Assembly (NCBI GenBank): GCA_964627805.1
Contig: CAZVLA010000050.1
Span: 1-15,174 of the forward strand
Source: CAZAMI01 sp964627805
GTDB lineage: Archaea > Thermoproteota > Thermoprotei_A > Sulfolobales > NBVN01
Direction: 5' to 3'
DNA: 15,174 nucleotides
Shown here: in pieces, positions 6,816 through 14,737 of the stretch
Position numbering within the stretch: position 1 is the first letter of the stretch
Layout: each line of letters begins with the position of its first letter
The notes under the pieces: model-generated
What the model was told of the DNA's origin: nothing
Seen by the model: the letters and a program-made list of their open reading frames with translations, nothing else
Databases searched by the model: none
Made by a program: the position numbers and the translations under genes

Positions 6816-9800
6816 GTGACTTGGTGTAACTTGGATGCCCTTCTAAAGGTAAAGATGGCCTCCCTCCTGCACGACCCTCCATGGAAAGCGTGGGTATCCG
6901 CTCCTTGCACCAGAGGTCCGCTACTTGAACAGGATAGGGAGATTAAGATACGTGAAGATACTAAAGCATATGAGGCTGACGCAGTAGCATTAGCTGAGAA
7001 GGTAGGTTTAGGGAATATCGTGAGAGATGGGGTCGTCAGGAAGCAGGTGAAGCTAGCTGATAGGTTTGCAGCGATGTTCGACCGCCTCCTCTTATCCGCA
7101 GAGGAGGAGCTCATATCATCTAGAGTGCAGATGCTTAACATATTCGAGCCATCGAAGACTCTAGAACTTACTATGCCAGAGGAGGCATGCATTAGTGAAT
7201 TCATAAGGAATCTTAAGAAACTCTTGAAGCCCTTGCTGGGTAAGAACCTCATCCACGTATACCATGTACTATGGTTTGCTTATGAGCCCCTATGGTACAT
7301 GTGTTGCCGCCAACAGGCAACATCCCCAGCCGATACCCGCGTACCTACGCATAGCGTCTTCGACCACGTATACGCGACGGCCATGGTAAGTAACGTGATT
7401 ACGGCCAATGACAGAGAAGAGCCCTTCGACGGGTATGCACTCGTAATAGACTTCGCAGGGGTTCAGAAATATATTTCACGGTCACGTAAGTTACGCGACC
7501 TATGGGCGTCCTCCTGGATAGCGTCACTCCTAGCATGGCTAGCTATAGAGCCGTTTGTTAAGTGTCTTGGACCCGATGTTGTAGTATCTCCGTCGCTCCG
7601 AGGTAACTGGTTCTACATCTCGTGGCTCCTAGAAAAACTAAGAACTCTAGGAGTAGATGCCTCCAGTGCAGAGGACCTCGCGAAAAAAGCTTACGCATAC
7701 CCCGGATGGCCTAAGCACCCACTAATGCCGACACGTATCGTGTTACTGATCCCGAAGATATCGGAGCCTTCATCCTGCAGGGACGGCGGTGAAGGATGCG
7801 AGGAGTTATGCAGGGCATTATCAGAGGGTGCTAAAGCCGTAGAGACCTTCGTTAGGGAGAACGTTAAGGAGAAGTGGAGGAGAGTTATCGAGAGGATCCT
7901 TAAAGACCTGTGGAACCTTATTGAGGTAAGTATGGAGCTTAATGAAGTAGATGCTGACCTAGTAAAAATTGCTAAGGCAGTTAAGGAGATTACGCTAAGA
8001 TTCCCACTACCGCTGCGGGTCGTAATGATAAGTCTTAACGAAGTGCTTAGTGATTATAAAGAGTGGGTAGAAAAATCTGAGCTAAAGAATGAATTAGAGG
8101 AGGTGCGGGATCATTGGGTGCTATTTTATCACTATCTAATGGCGGTGAAGGTACCGGCTCTTGAGGCGCTGTACAAGCTATCACGTGTAGAGCCCGATGC
8201 TATTGATGAGTGGAGAGACTTAGGAAGCATAATTAGAAAGACGAAATTCTGTACTGTATGCGGTGCAAAGCCAGCAGTAATAGCTATTCCTAAAGGAGAT
8301 AAGTACCAAAGATTTGAAGAAATGATTAGGAAAAAGAGGGGATCTAGGCCAATAGAACCAGGTCTCATAAGTGATGGAGAGAGGCTATGCCCCATATGTG
8401 CCGTGAAAAGATTGATATCGTTCTACTATGAGGAGATTCTGAAAGCTATCGGACTAGGTAATGTACCTAGTAGTGAGCGCATCTACCTACCATCGACCTA
8501 TGACGTTAGCAACCTAGGCAGGATCCTCGGGCCATGGAGTGATGAGGTATTAAAAATCATAGAGAGGGCAGTAGAGGAGAATGCCCTACACCTATTACCA
8601 GGTAGATTCTCAATTAGGCGATTGGACGTTGGTGAGATCGACGCTAAGCTAATGCGCAAAGTAAGGCATCGTTGCGAGGAAATAGCTTCTAAATACGAGC
8701 TAGACCTGGGGAAGATGTGCGCTGAGGCCTTCAAGGATCTTCTAGGCACAGTCGTGGAGGCTTCGATAAGCAGTGATGTACTTAAGGAGCTCAAGTCTAG
8801 GCTTAACGAGCTTAAGAATGAACACAAAAAACTAGCTGATGAGATATCCGAGCCAATCAGCGGGTTAATTGGGAAGATCAAGAGGAGCTGTTCAACACGC
8901 TACGTCATTGTGAGGGGGGATGGTGATAACGTTGGGAGTGGCTTGCACAGAGGTAAACTGAGGTTAAGTGCACGGGAGTACCTTAAAACAATAGTTGAGG
9001 CCGTCTGGGGTTCTGCAAATGATAATGAAGCTATTAAGAGATGGGTCAATACCTACTGCAGGATATGTAGCAAGTTAGGGGTCACAATACCGCTCACACC
9101 AGCGTACCACTACTCAATCTCTAGAGCCCTAAGTATCGCTGCAATACGTGACGCCTTGATAATCGAGAAGCACAGAGGTTTCGTAATCTACGTAGGCGGG
9201 GACGACATTCTCGCGGTATGCCCAACGTATCTGGAAATCGATGGAAAAGAAGAGTTCATACCCTTCAGGATAGTTATTGATACAAGAAGGAATTACTGGG
9301 GCGAATACAGTGGTGCTCATAATGGATTCTTCCTGCTAACAGACCCCATCAGAGGTAAGGGACCGATCCTTGCCCCAGCAATACGGAGTTACGGAAGAAC
9401 CTACAGTGTCGTAGTCGCTCACTACAGGGATCCAATGATGCCAGCAATTAAGAGGTCAGCTGACCTTGAGGAGATCGGCAAGGAGAGCATCGCAACAATT
9501 ACTGTGGGAAGCGCCGTTTACGGAAAGACTTCTTCAGTAAGTATAGGTAGCCTCTGTAGCATGAGCAATAGTGTTGTGTGCCGAGATAGGCTAGTTATTG
9601 AGGATACGCGGAGCTCCCTAGCAGCCTCAATACCATTGCGATTGCGGCTCCTTGAGGGGGGAGATGAGAGAATCGCGGAGCTCGTTGAGAAGTGCATACA
9701 CCTTGAACACCTAGTGAGGCAAGGAAGTATTTCAAGGAGTTTGTTCTATGATGTGAGGGCACATTTCGTTACTGAACCTACTGAACTCGCTAAACGCGGC

Positions 9801-10034
9801 CTACCGGATGTGCTTGAGAGGTTACTACATTACGTAGTGAGTCATAACGCTAGGAGGAACATAGTTAGCAAGGTCATGGACATTCTCAGAGGCATATATC
9901 GGTTCGCGGATGTCTACGAGGATCAGGAGTTAGCTAGGAGGGTCTTAGGCTTAGCTTGTAGGGATGAATACATTGTACCATTAGCCCTAGAGATCCTTTC
10001 TACAGTACTGATAATGATTAAGAGCAGGAGGTGA
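6816..10034 (+). CDS. cas10: Cas10 (Cmr2), cyclic-oligoadenylate synthase
   Basis: This is the large subunit of the type III-B effector; on target-RNA binding it makes cyclic oligoadenylates from ATP. Of 1072 residues, the N-terminus carries SLLHDPPWKAW with His19-Asp20, the HD-domain motif of Cmr2. AYEADA follows, where relatives often have a His before the Glu, so nuclease competence is uncertain. A zinc site is formed by Cys479-x2-Cys482 and Cys525-x2-Cys528. The first palm motif RGDGDNVG (700-707, Asp702 and Asp704) and the second, YVGGDD (792-797), are both intact, so cyclase activity is expected. AHNGFFLLTDPIRGKGP and RSADLEE belong to the D-domain region. Between about 575 and 690 the sequence is helical and charged. 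GTG 6816 follows GGAGGTG (6802-6808), and cmr3 begins four bases after the stop. Confidence 0.97.
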   Translation: MTWCNLDALLKVKMASLLHDPPWKAWVSAPCTRGPLLEQDREIKIREDTKAYEADAVALAEKVGLGNIVRDGVVRKQVKLADRFAAMFDRLLLSAEEELISSRVQMLNIFEPSKTLELTMPEEACISEFIRNLKKLLKPLLGKNLIHVYHVLWFAYEPLWYMCCRQQATSPADTRVPTHSVFDHVYATAMVSNVITANDREEPFDGYALVIDFAGVQKYISRSRKLRDLWASSWIASLLAWLAIEPFVKCLGPDVVVSPSLRGNWFYISWLLEKLRTLGVDASSAEDLAKKAYAYPGWPKHPLMPTRIVLLIPKISEPSSCRDGGEGCEELCRALSEGAKAVETFVRENVKEKWRRVIERILKDLWNLIEVSMELNEVDADLVKIAKAVKEITLRFPLPLRVVMISLNEVLSDYKEWVEKSELKNELEEVRDHWVLFYHYLMAVKVPALEALYKLSRVEPDAIDEWRDLGSIIRKTKFCTVCGAKPAVIAIPKGDKYQRFEEMIRKKRGSRPIEPGLISDGERLCPICAVKRLISFYYEEILKAIGLGNVPSSERIYLPSTYDVSNLGRILGPWSDEVLKIIERAVEENALHLLPGRFSIRRLDVGEIDAKLMRKVRHRCEEIASKYELDLGKMCAEAFKDLLGTVVEASISSDVLKELKSRLNELKNEHKKLADEISEPISGLIGKIKRSCSTRYVIVRGDGDNVGSGLHRGKLRLSAREYLKTIVEAVWGSANDNEAIKRWVNTYCRICSKLGVTIPLTPAYHYSISRALSIAAIRDALIIEKHRGFVIYVGGDDILAVCPTYLEIDGKEEFIPFRIVIDTRRNYWGEYSGAHNGFFLLTDPIRGKGPILAPAIRSYGRTYSVVVAHYRDPMMPAIKRSADLEEIGKESIATITVGSAVYGKTSSVSIGSLCSMSNSVVCRDRLVIEDTRSSLAASIPLRLRLLEGGDERIAELVEKCIHLEHLVRQGSISRSLFYDVRAHFVTEPTELAKRGLPDVLERLLHYVVSHNARRNIVSKVMDILRGIYRFADVYEDQELARRVLGLACRDEYIVPLALEILSTVLIMIKSRR
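10027..10034 (+). promoter_or_regulatory. Ribosome site for cmr3
   Basis: GGAGGTGA overlaps the cas10 stop codon and ends four bases before GTG 10039. This nearly ideal site fixes the cmr3 start. It gives the reference spacing used to re-evaluate the starts of cmr4, cmr5 and csx1. Confidence 0.7.
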
Positions 10035-10038
10035 TACT

Positions 10039-11253
10039 GTGCCCACCATATTACTACGCCTATTAGGACCATCTAGATTCCGCGGATCCGGCTCATTCGA
10101 ACCCATAGCTACAGGCCCAGCTCTCCACGGGGCTTCCATGAGCTACCCAGCACCTTCGACAATAGCTGGTATGTTAGCGAGCTACGCCTTCTTCAAAGGC
10201 CTGTGTAGCTCTTCCACGTATCCTATAAATGAGTGCGACTGGAACCTCATCTCTCAGTGTGTCGAGCTAACATTAAAGGACTTAGGTATGGAGCTTTCTA
10301 ACGGCTGGGCCTTACGGCCGGGATTCGTAATCTCGCGGAGCAACACTAAGAAGAAAATATACGTACACCTCAATGCCTCCTCAAGCTATGTAGAGTTGTC
10401 AGCACTTGCGGACATGATCAGGTACACACTACCTCAGTATGTAAAGGCACTAACGCTCTACTTAGCCAGCAGAACCGCAAAGGCTGAAGCACTGATCAGT
10501 AAACTCAGGGAGGAGATAAGTGGGAAACTTAGGAAATACAAGGAGAATGGGGACGTCCGTGAGCCCAGAACCATCGAGAGGATAGGCATCTCGCTTGAGC
10601 GAGACATGAAGGTCACCAGGTATGGCTACATATACTCAGCTAGTGACCTAGACCTCCATGCTTCATTCGAATTTCCGGGAGAGGAACCGCTGGTCGCTAC
10701 TGAAGTAGTAGGGACGACAACCTATAGTGCGCGTGTCAATAGAATTCCAGTAAGACTAAGTGAAGGATTACCGGGCCTAATTGAAGTCTCTAGCGACACC
10801 GTAGCAGAGGCTATAAAGGAACTCAACGCAGAATGTACGGATTGTTTCGCCTTAATTCAGCTCACACCGATACTGCTTCCTAAAGGAGTATTACCAATGG
10901 TGTATAAATCGCTCAGTACTACTGAGGTACTGAAAAAGTTGCTAAGTAATAGGTGCAGGCTACTGATAGCCTTAAGTGATGTCCCTTATCTAGCACAGAG
11001 CCGTATAGCAGTAACTGTACCTGGCTACAGCTACGCAATGGACAGGTACAGATCTCCCCAGCCAGCCATAGTGGGGACTACGGTATGTATAGTAAGGTGC
11101 GAGTGGAACCAAGCATACAGAATTTACGTCGAGGGTGTTGGGGAAGCGCGTAAGCTTGGGTGGGGAACCCTACTACCAGTACCGCTACCAGAGAGTACCT
11201 GTAGTGTAGCGCAGCAGTTACTGCAATTATTCGGAACCACCCGAGGTACGTAA
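10039..11253 (+). CDS. cmr3: Cmr3, Cas5-family subunit
   Basis: Cmr3 binds the crRNA 5' tag and pairs with Cas10 to form the base of the Cmr complex. The N-terminus LLGPSRFRGSGSF (8-20) followed by SMSYPAPSTIAGMLASY (33-49) is the Cas5/Cmr3 signature: a strand, an Arg-rich turn, then PxPSTIxG. A C-terminal glycine loop GVGEARKLGWGTLLPVP begins at residue 366, and YSYAMDRYRSPQPAIVG precedes it. At 404 residues it is somewhat longer than common Cmr3 proteins (about 320-370). The gap to cas10 is four bases, which suits production in equal amounts with its direct partner. Csm4 (type III-A) is the alternative but is inconsistent with the Cmr-type neighbours. Confidence 0.9.
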   Translation: MPTILLRLLGPSRFRGSGSFEPIATGPALHGASMSYPAPSTIAGMLASYAFFKGLCSSSTYPINECDWNLISQCVELTLKDLGMELSNGWALRPGFVISRSNTKKKIYVHLNASSSYVELSALADMIRYTLPQYVKALTLYLASRTAKAEALISKLREEISGKLRKYKENGDVREPRTIERIGISLERDMKVTRYGYIYSASDLDLHASFEFPGEEPLVATEVVGTTTYSARVNRIPVRLSEGLPGLIEVSSDTVAEAIKELNAECTDCFALIQLTPILLPKGVLPMVYKSLSTTEVLKKLLSNRCRLLIALSDVPYLAQSRIAVTVPGYSYAMDRYRSPQPAIVGTTVCIVRCEWNQAYRIYVEGVGEARKLGWGTLLPVPLPESTCSVAQQLLQLFGTTRGT

Positions 11254-11255
11254 GA

Positions 11256-11261
11256 AGGTGA
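11256..11261 (+). promoter_or_regulatory. Ribosome site deciding the csx1 start
   Basis: AGGTGA ends five bases before ATG 11267. The upstream in-frame GTG at 11258 is part of the site itself. ATG 11267 is therefore preferred, shortening the product by three residues. Confidence 0.55.
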
Positions 11262-11266
11262 GGTTA

Positions 11267-13324
11267 ATGCAGGAGTGTGGCAGTGAATCAGCACCTAAGC
11301 ACCTGGTGCTGGGAGTAGCTGCCTTAGGGGACTATACCAGCTATAAGACCGTGTTCTACCGTACCTACTACTATAAGGAGGGATCCTCGCGTAAGATCTC
11401 CCGTAAGTCTGTAGTTGTAGCAACGAGGTTTAGCTTCCTAGCACCCCTAGCCGCTAACGTAATTAAGTTCACTAAGAGCTGTGGAAATGTGCCAGAGATT
11501 AAGTCTGCACTAGTTCTGTACATACCCATAACACTATTTAACGGGAAATTTGAGTTAGAGAATAAGCACTTAAAGCTGAAGGAGCTAGCACTACATAGAG
11601 ATGATCAGAAGAACTATCTACACGAGTACTGCAGGCACCTAGTAATGAAGGTATTGAAAGACCTCAGTAATTTAACGAAGGAGGACGTAAAACTCGCAAG
11701 AAGCCTTCTCAGAGGGAATTATGGGGTTAAGGATAGTGAAGAAAGTAACTTTAGCACTAAGCTAGGCAAGCAATATGATATCTATGCAGTAGAGCTCAAC
11801 ATAAACCACGAGGAATGCCTAGAGGAGCCTAAACCTATTGGTACGTCTGACGTCTTTCAGGCTGCGTATAAGGGTGCACTAAGAATTGTTAACCTAGGAC
11901 GTGAATCACCTGAACAGAGGAACGCTGAGGAAAAAGACCTAACGGTAGAGTTAACGCTGTATCTGCATGTTGTTCCGCTATCAATGACTATATACAGTCA
12001 AGAGCACATGATAATAATTCGAGACCCTAAGAATGGCAACTTAAATGAAGTACTGCGCATGGTAATGCTCTACACCTTCGATAAGATACTAAGGCGTGAA
12101 CTACGTAACTCACAAACAGAGGTGAAGGAGGATAATCGATCCGTTAAATTAACTATAGTAGCTGATACTAGTCATGGCGTGAACTTCTTATCTAACGCCC
12201 TCGCAGGAATGATAAGGAGCTACAGATTAATAGCATCTCTGAACATCTTATCAGTACTCAGACAAGGCACACATAATTCTAAACAGGTAGACTCTGAGAA
12301 CCACGAGTTAGTGCTTTACAATAGTGACCCGCTCCCATACATGTCGTGGGAGAGCAGGAGATCGGATCAGAACGCGATAACTAAACTAACGCTTGAGTGT
12401 CAGATGGCCCACCATATAGTGGAAAGGTATAGGCTCAGTATGAAGGATGTACATCAAGAACTAGTACCACGCCTAAAGTATGCAGGCATTAATATTAACT
12501 CACAGAAGGGTATCGATACGTTGCTACGCGGACTTGTACTACTTACACACGGCATTATTTCTTGGGGGCTCTACTACATATCCATATTTGATAACAAAGA
12601 CAACAGTAGCCCACCTTCAGTATATCTCGAACCTAAGCAACCACGCGAAGATATATTGCGTGGCAGGAGTACCGAGAAGGATAAGATAGAGGTAGTTGAA
12701 ATAGAGATAAAAGCAAGTAACTACGACTACGAAGATATATTTAAGAAGATCCTTGCCAGAACTGTATACGAAGTCATAAAAAGTGACATCGACGAAGTAC
12801 TCCTCAAAGATGCGGATGCAGGGAAGGTATGCTGGTCAGGATTAGAGATAGGTAGAGAAGTGAGGTGCTTTGACCTCAGCAAGATTAAGGAAAAGCTCGA
12901 AATCGGTGATGAGCAGGGCTCACTTAGCATACTTCTCGACCCAACAACTCGACACGTAGTTCTACACGAGATAAACACGTGGATCAATAGAACTATTAGC
13001 AGAATAAGGTACTTCGCTAAGATAGGTAGAGATCAGAGATACATGTTTGAACCGCCCAATATCCAACAGAGCGAACTCCCTAACATGTGCTTAACACCCC
13101 TAACAGTTCCAAATCCTACAGATCCTAAAAGGAATGATGTGAGGAACTTCATAGCACATGCAGGACTAAGCCCAATAACAAAGAGTATGGCTATATTAGT
13201 TAGGCGGGTAAGTAGCTCCGAAGATGAGAAAGCATGTCACACAATAGCGATATGCATTGCTGGAGACTTGCCTAAGAAAGTTATTAAGGAGATCGTGGCT
13301 GAAGCCATGGTGCAGAAGGATTAA
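11267..13324 (+). CDS. csx1: Csx1, CARF-HEPN ribonuclease, unusually large
   Basis: Csx1 is a cyclic-oligoadenylate-activated ribonuclease that degrades RNA non-specifically when Cas10 signals target recognition. The 685-residue product starts with a strand and turn HLVLGVAALGDY (12-23), typical of the first CARF strand. DTSHGVNFL (300-308) is the conserved Csx1 CARF motif. Near the C-terminus DVRNFIAHAGL holds Arg626-x4-His631, the HEPN catalytic pair, intact. Well-studied Csx1 proteins are about 450 residues with the DTxHG motif much nearer the N-terminus. Here about 150 charged residues are inserted before it (roughly 85-200), and more material sits between CARF and HEPN (roughly 455-530). 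No signal peptide or membrane segment is seen, so it should be cytoplasmic. It is the last gene of the cmr operon, starting 13 bases after cmr3. Family assignment is firm; the role of the insertions is unknown. Confidence 0.9.
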   Translation: MQECGSESAPKHLVLGVAALGDYTSYKTVFYRTYYYKEGSSRKISRKSVVVATRFSFLAPLAANVIKFTKSCGNVPEIKSALVLYIPITLFNGKFELENKHLKLKELALHRDDQKNYLHEYCRHLVMKVLKDLSNLTKEDVKLARSLLRGNYGVKDSEESNFSTKLGKQYDIYAVELNINHEECLEEPKPIGTSDVFQAAYKGALRIVNLGRESPEQRNAEEKDLTVELTLYLHVVPLSMTIYSQEHMIIIRDPKNGNLNEVLRMVMLYTFDKILRRELRNSQTEVKEDNRSVKLTIVADTSHGVNFLSNALAGMIRSYRLIASLNILSVLRQGTHNSKQVDSENHELVLYNSDPLPYMSWESRRSDQNAITKLTLECQMAHHIVERYRLSMKDVHQELVPRLKYAGININSQKGIDTLLRGLVLLTHGIISWGLYYISIFDNKDNSSPPSVYLEPKQPREDILRGRSTEKDKIEVVEIEIKASNYDYEDIFKKILARTVYEVIKSDIDEVLLKDADAGKVCWSGLEIGREVRCFDLSKIKEKLEIGDEQGSLSILLDPTTRHVVLHEINTWINRTISRIRYFAKIGRDQRYMFEPPNIQQSELPNMCLTPLTVPNPTDPKRNDVRNFIAHAGLSPITKSMAILVRRVSSSEDEKACHTIAICIAGDLPKKVIKEIVAEAMVQKD

Positions 13325-13419
13325 GCTAACTACTTCAATACATCCATAGCTTTCCTCATACATCACCTTCTGCTTAATATATTCGAATGAATATCCTCAA
13401 CCCATACGCACCGACACCG

Positions 13420-13459
13420 TATAAATATAAGATTAAGATATTGAGATATCGAGAATCTT
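13420..13459 (+). promoter_or_regulatory. Orphan TATA box followed by a hairpin
   Basis: TATAAATA (13420-13427) is the best TATA consensus in the window. Overlapping its right side, AAGATT (13429-13434) pairs with AATCTT (13454-13459), and inside that GATAT (13437-13441) pairs with ATATC (13446-13450). A transcript from this box would start near 13450, but no reading frame begins there. A small RNA or an abandoned promoter are both possible. Confidence 0.35.
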
Positions 13460-13662
13460 CAACCTAAAATAACTTCACTTCTCAGCCAATAGCTAGTAGC
13501 TAGGAACAATACGTGACCAGGCTCTTCAGGGGGTTCAAGGTAGATCTTCAGCTCTGGTAACCGGTGTTCGTCGTTGGTTCTGATAGTGGTAATTTTCGGA
13601 TGCGGTTTTTTACTTGCCTACCTCCTGTAGCTGGGATAAGTTCTCGCTATTATAAGTGCCAT
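13459..13662 (-). pseudogene. Small frame with one internal amber stop
   Basis: On the minus strand an ATG at 13662 opens MALIIARTYPSYRR, then a TAG at 13620-13618. The same frame then continues for 52 codons to a TGA at 13459. The downstream part contains LPELKIYLEPPEEPGHVLF and LATSYWLRSEVILG, which has ordinary protein-like composition. No start codon follows the TAG. This may be a small gene killed by a nonsense mutation. I do not recognise the family, and its start region overlaps the promoter of the rightward gene, so a chance open frame is a real alternative. Confidence 0.25.
13648..13656 (+). promoter_or_regulatory. TATA box of the PaREP1 gene
   Basis: TATTATAAG is centred near 13652, about 30 bases before ATG 13683. 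That is the spacing of a leaderless crenarchaeal gene. It overlaps the upstream in-frame GTG at 13656, which is therefore unlikely to be the start codon. Confidence 0.5.
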
Positions 13663-13682
13663 GGCTTAACCTGGGTTTTATT

Positions 13683-14207
13683 ATGTATGAATCACATCTA
13701 GTATCTACGGGGATATTTAGGGTGGCTACCACACTTAATGTTAGGCTTCCTCGCGGGGTTGTTGAGAGGCTTGAGAGGGAGGCTAAGAAGTTAGGCATGG
13801 GTCTAGAGGAGTACGTGTTGGAGCTACTTATACAGGGCCTTGATCCGTCAGTAAGGGCGAAGGAGTACATAGAGACATCCAGGGAGCTACTGGAGCAGGT
13901 TCGTGAGGAGCTAGGGAAGGGTGACGTTCGGCAGGCTGCTGAGAAGGCCTGGGGAGCGGCTGCTTTAGTTGTTAAAGCTTACGCTGAGTGGAGAGAAAGA
14001 AGGAGGCTAACGAGTCATGGAGAGCTATGGGAGTATAAAAGGGTCATAGAGAAGGAGCTAGGAGGTTGGGTTCATGACGCTTGGATGAATGCTGTTGGAA
14101 TGCACGTTTGCTTCTACGAAGGTTGGTGTAGTGAGGATGACGTGGAGAAGGCTCTCAAGCGAATAAGAAGACTCGTGGAGGAGATTGCCAGTAAGGTAGA
14201 GGCATGA
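13683..14207 (+). CDS. PaREP1-family protein: RHH plus HEPN-like domain
   Basis: From ATG 13683 the product is 174 residues. Residues about 16-55 (TTLNVRLPRGVVERLEREAK and onward to LLIQGLDP) read as a ribbon-helix-helix DNA-binding segment. The rest has the hallmarks of the PaREP1 family: QAAEKAWGAAALVVKAYAEW, RRLTSHGELWEY, DAWMNAVGMHVCFYEGWCS and a closing helix. PaREP1 proteins are classed with HEPN folds. Here Arg107-x4-His112 within RRLTSH fits the HEPN catalytic spacing, although activity is unproven. The gene has its own TATA box and lies about 360 bases past csx1, so it is not part of the cmr operon. GTG 13656 (in the TATA box) and GTG 13722 are other possible starts. A toxin or autoregulated nucleic-acid-binding role is inference. 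Confidence 0.8.
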   Translation: MYESHLVSTGIFRVATTLNVRLPRGVVERLEREAKKLGMGLEEYVLELLIQGLDPSVRAKEYIETSRELLEQVREELGKGDVRQAAEKAWGAAALVVKAYAEWRERRRLTSHGELWEYKRVIEKELGGWVHDAWMNAVGMHVCFYEGWCSEDDVEKALKRIRRLVEEIASKVEA

Positions 14208-14501
14208 ACATCTTAATGCTGGGAAACCCCCAGCAACACTGCAAGAAAGTCAGGTACCTGCAGTAATAGTTACCTCAACTAGGCATTAGGTAATGTTCGT
14301 GATAAATACAAGTTAGGTAATACATGGATCTAGCGTTTCACAACATTAAGAAGTCGCCTCTTTCATAGCGTATAGGCTTATGGATCAATTAAGTACGTTA
14401 GTAGCGTAGCGAAGGCGTGAGGATAACAATCACTCCCCCTAATTCTGTAATTATGGGATTCATACTCGAGGTTAAGGAATCACTAAGGGTGAAAGTAAGG
14501 A
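14208..14501. other. Intergenic stretch, nothing convincing
   Basis: It holds a small hairpin just after the PaREP1 stop (CTGGG 14219-14223 with CCCAG 14229-14233), which could terminate transcription. No gene, RNA motif or clear repeat is visible in the remainder; frames are short and closed. Confidence 0.4.
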
Positions 14502-14711
14502 TTGAATTTACGTGATAAATATATCGGGACAGAGGCGGGAAACGAGCGTGTTACTCTCTTTTTAGAGGATCGGTACAGCTACCACTACTATTGTAACGAT
14601 AGCATCACTACACCTAGTAGCGCCAGCGATGTTCTACTGATGGCGTTATTGACAATGTTAGTGATTACGCTAGTACTTCTCGTAGCCTCAGTTGTTGTTA
14701 CGGCTTTGTAG
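14502..14711 (+). CDS. Possible single-pass membrane peptide
   Basis: A 69-residue frame from TTG 14502 has a polar first half and ends in about 26 strongly hydrophobic residues (DVLLMALLTMLVITLVLLVA and onward), which would span the membrane once with the C-terminus at the far face. No ribosome site precedes the TTG. A TATA-like AAATATAT near 14517-14524 would start transcription inside the frame, which argues against this start. I recognise no family. It could be a real small membrane protein, a truncated remnant or chance. Confidence 0.3.
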   Translation: MNLRDKYIGTEAGNERVTLFLEDRYSYHYYCNDSITTPSSASDVLLMALLTMLVITLVLLVASVVVTAL

Positions 14712-14726
14712 TCTCAGTTCTTGAGA
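14712..14726. terminator. Small hairpin between converging frames
   Basis: TCTCA (14712-14716) and TGAGA (14722-14726) pair around a five-base loop, directly after the rightward membrane frame and before the end of the leftward moaC-side sequence. A bidirectional terminator is plausible by position only; archaeal terminators do not require hairpins. Confidence 0.2.
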
Positions 14727-14737
14727 TTCTCGTTGCT

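Larger units (their letters stand above)
13325..13682. other. Intergenic region with hairpins and orphan promoter
   Basis: The 3' end of the operon is followed by a hairpin, ATATTC (13379-13384) with GAATAT (13389-13394), which could help transcription termination. After that come the TATA box and hairpin at 13420-13459, a minus-strand frame interrupted by one stop (13459-13662), and the promoter of the next gene. No intact gene is seen. Confidence 0.5.

Noticed and set aside
9268..9284. TTATTGATAC inside cas10 resembling the end of the CRISPR repeat
   Set aside because: Only about ten bases match and the site lies within a conserved coding region; it is a chance match, not a repeat.
2117..11253. 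Assignment as type III-A (Csm)
   Set aside because: Distinct Cmr1, Cmr6 and Cmr3 genes and the VVDLPIQR motif of Cmr4 are present; no Csm2 or Csm5-like gene is seen.
12480..12689. Plus-strand 69-codon frame inside csx1
   Set aside because: It overlaps csx1 in another frame, has no ribosome site and no recognisable domain.
13529..13545. GGTTCAAGG resembling a tRNA T-loop
   Set aside because: The flanking bases do not form a T-stem, and no acceptor, D or anticodon arms can be drawn.
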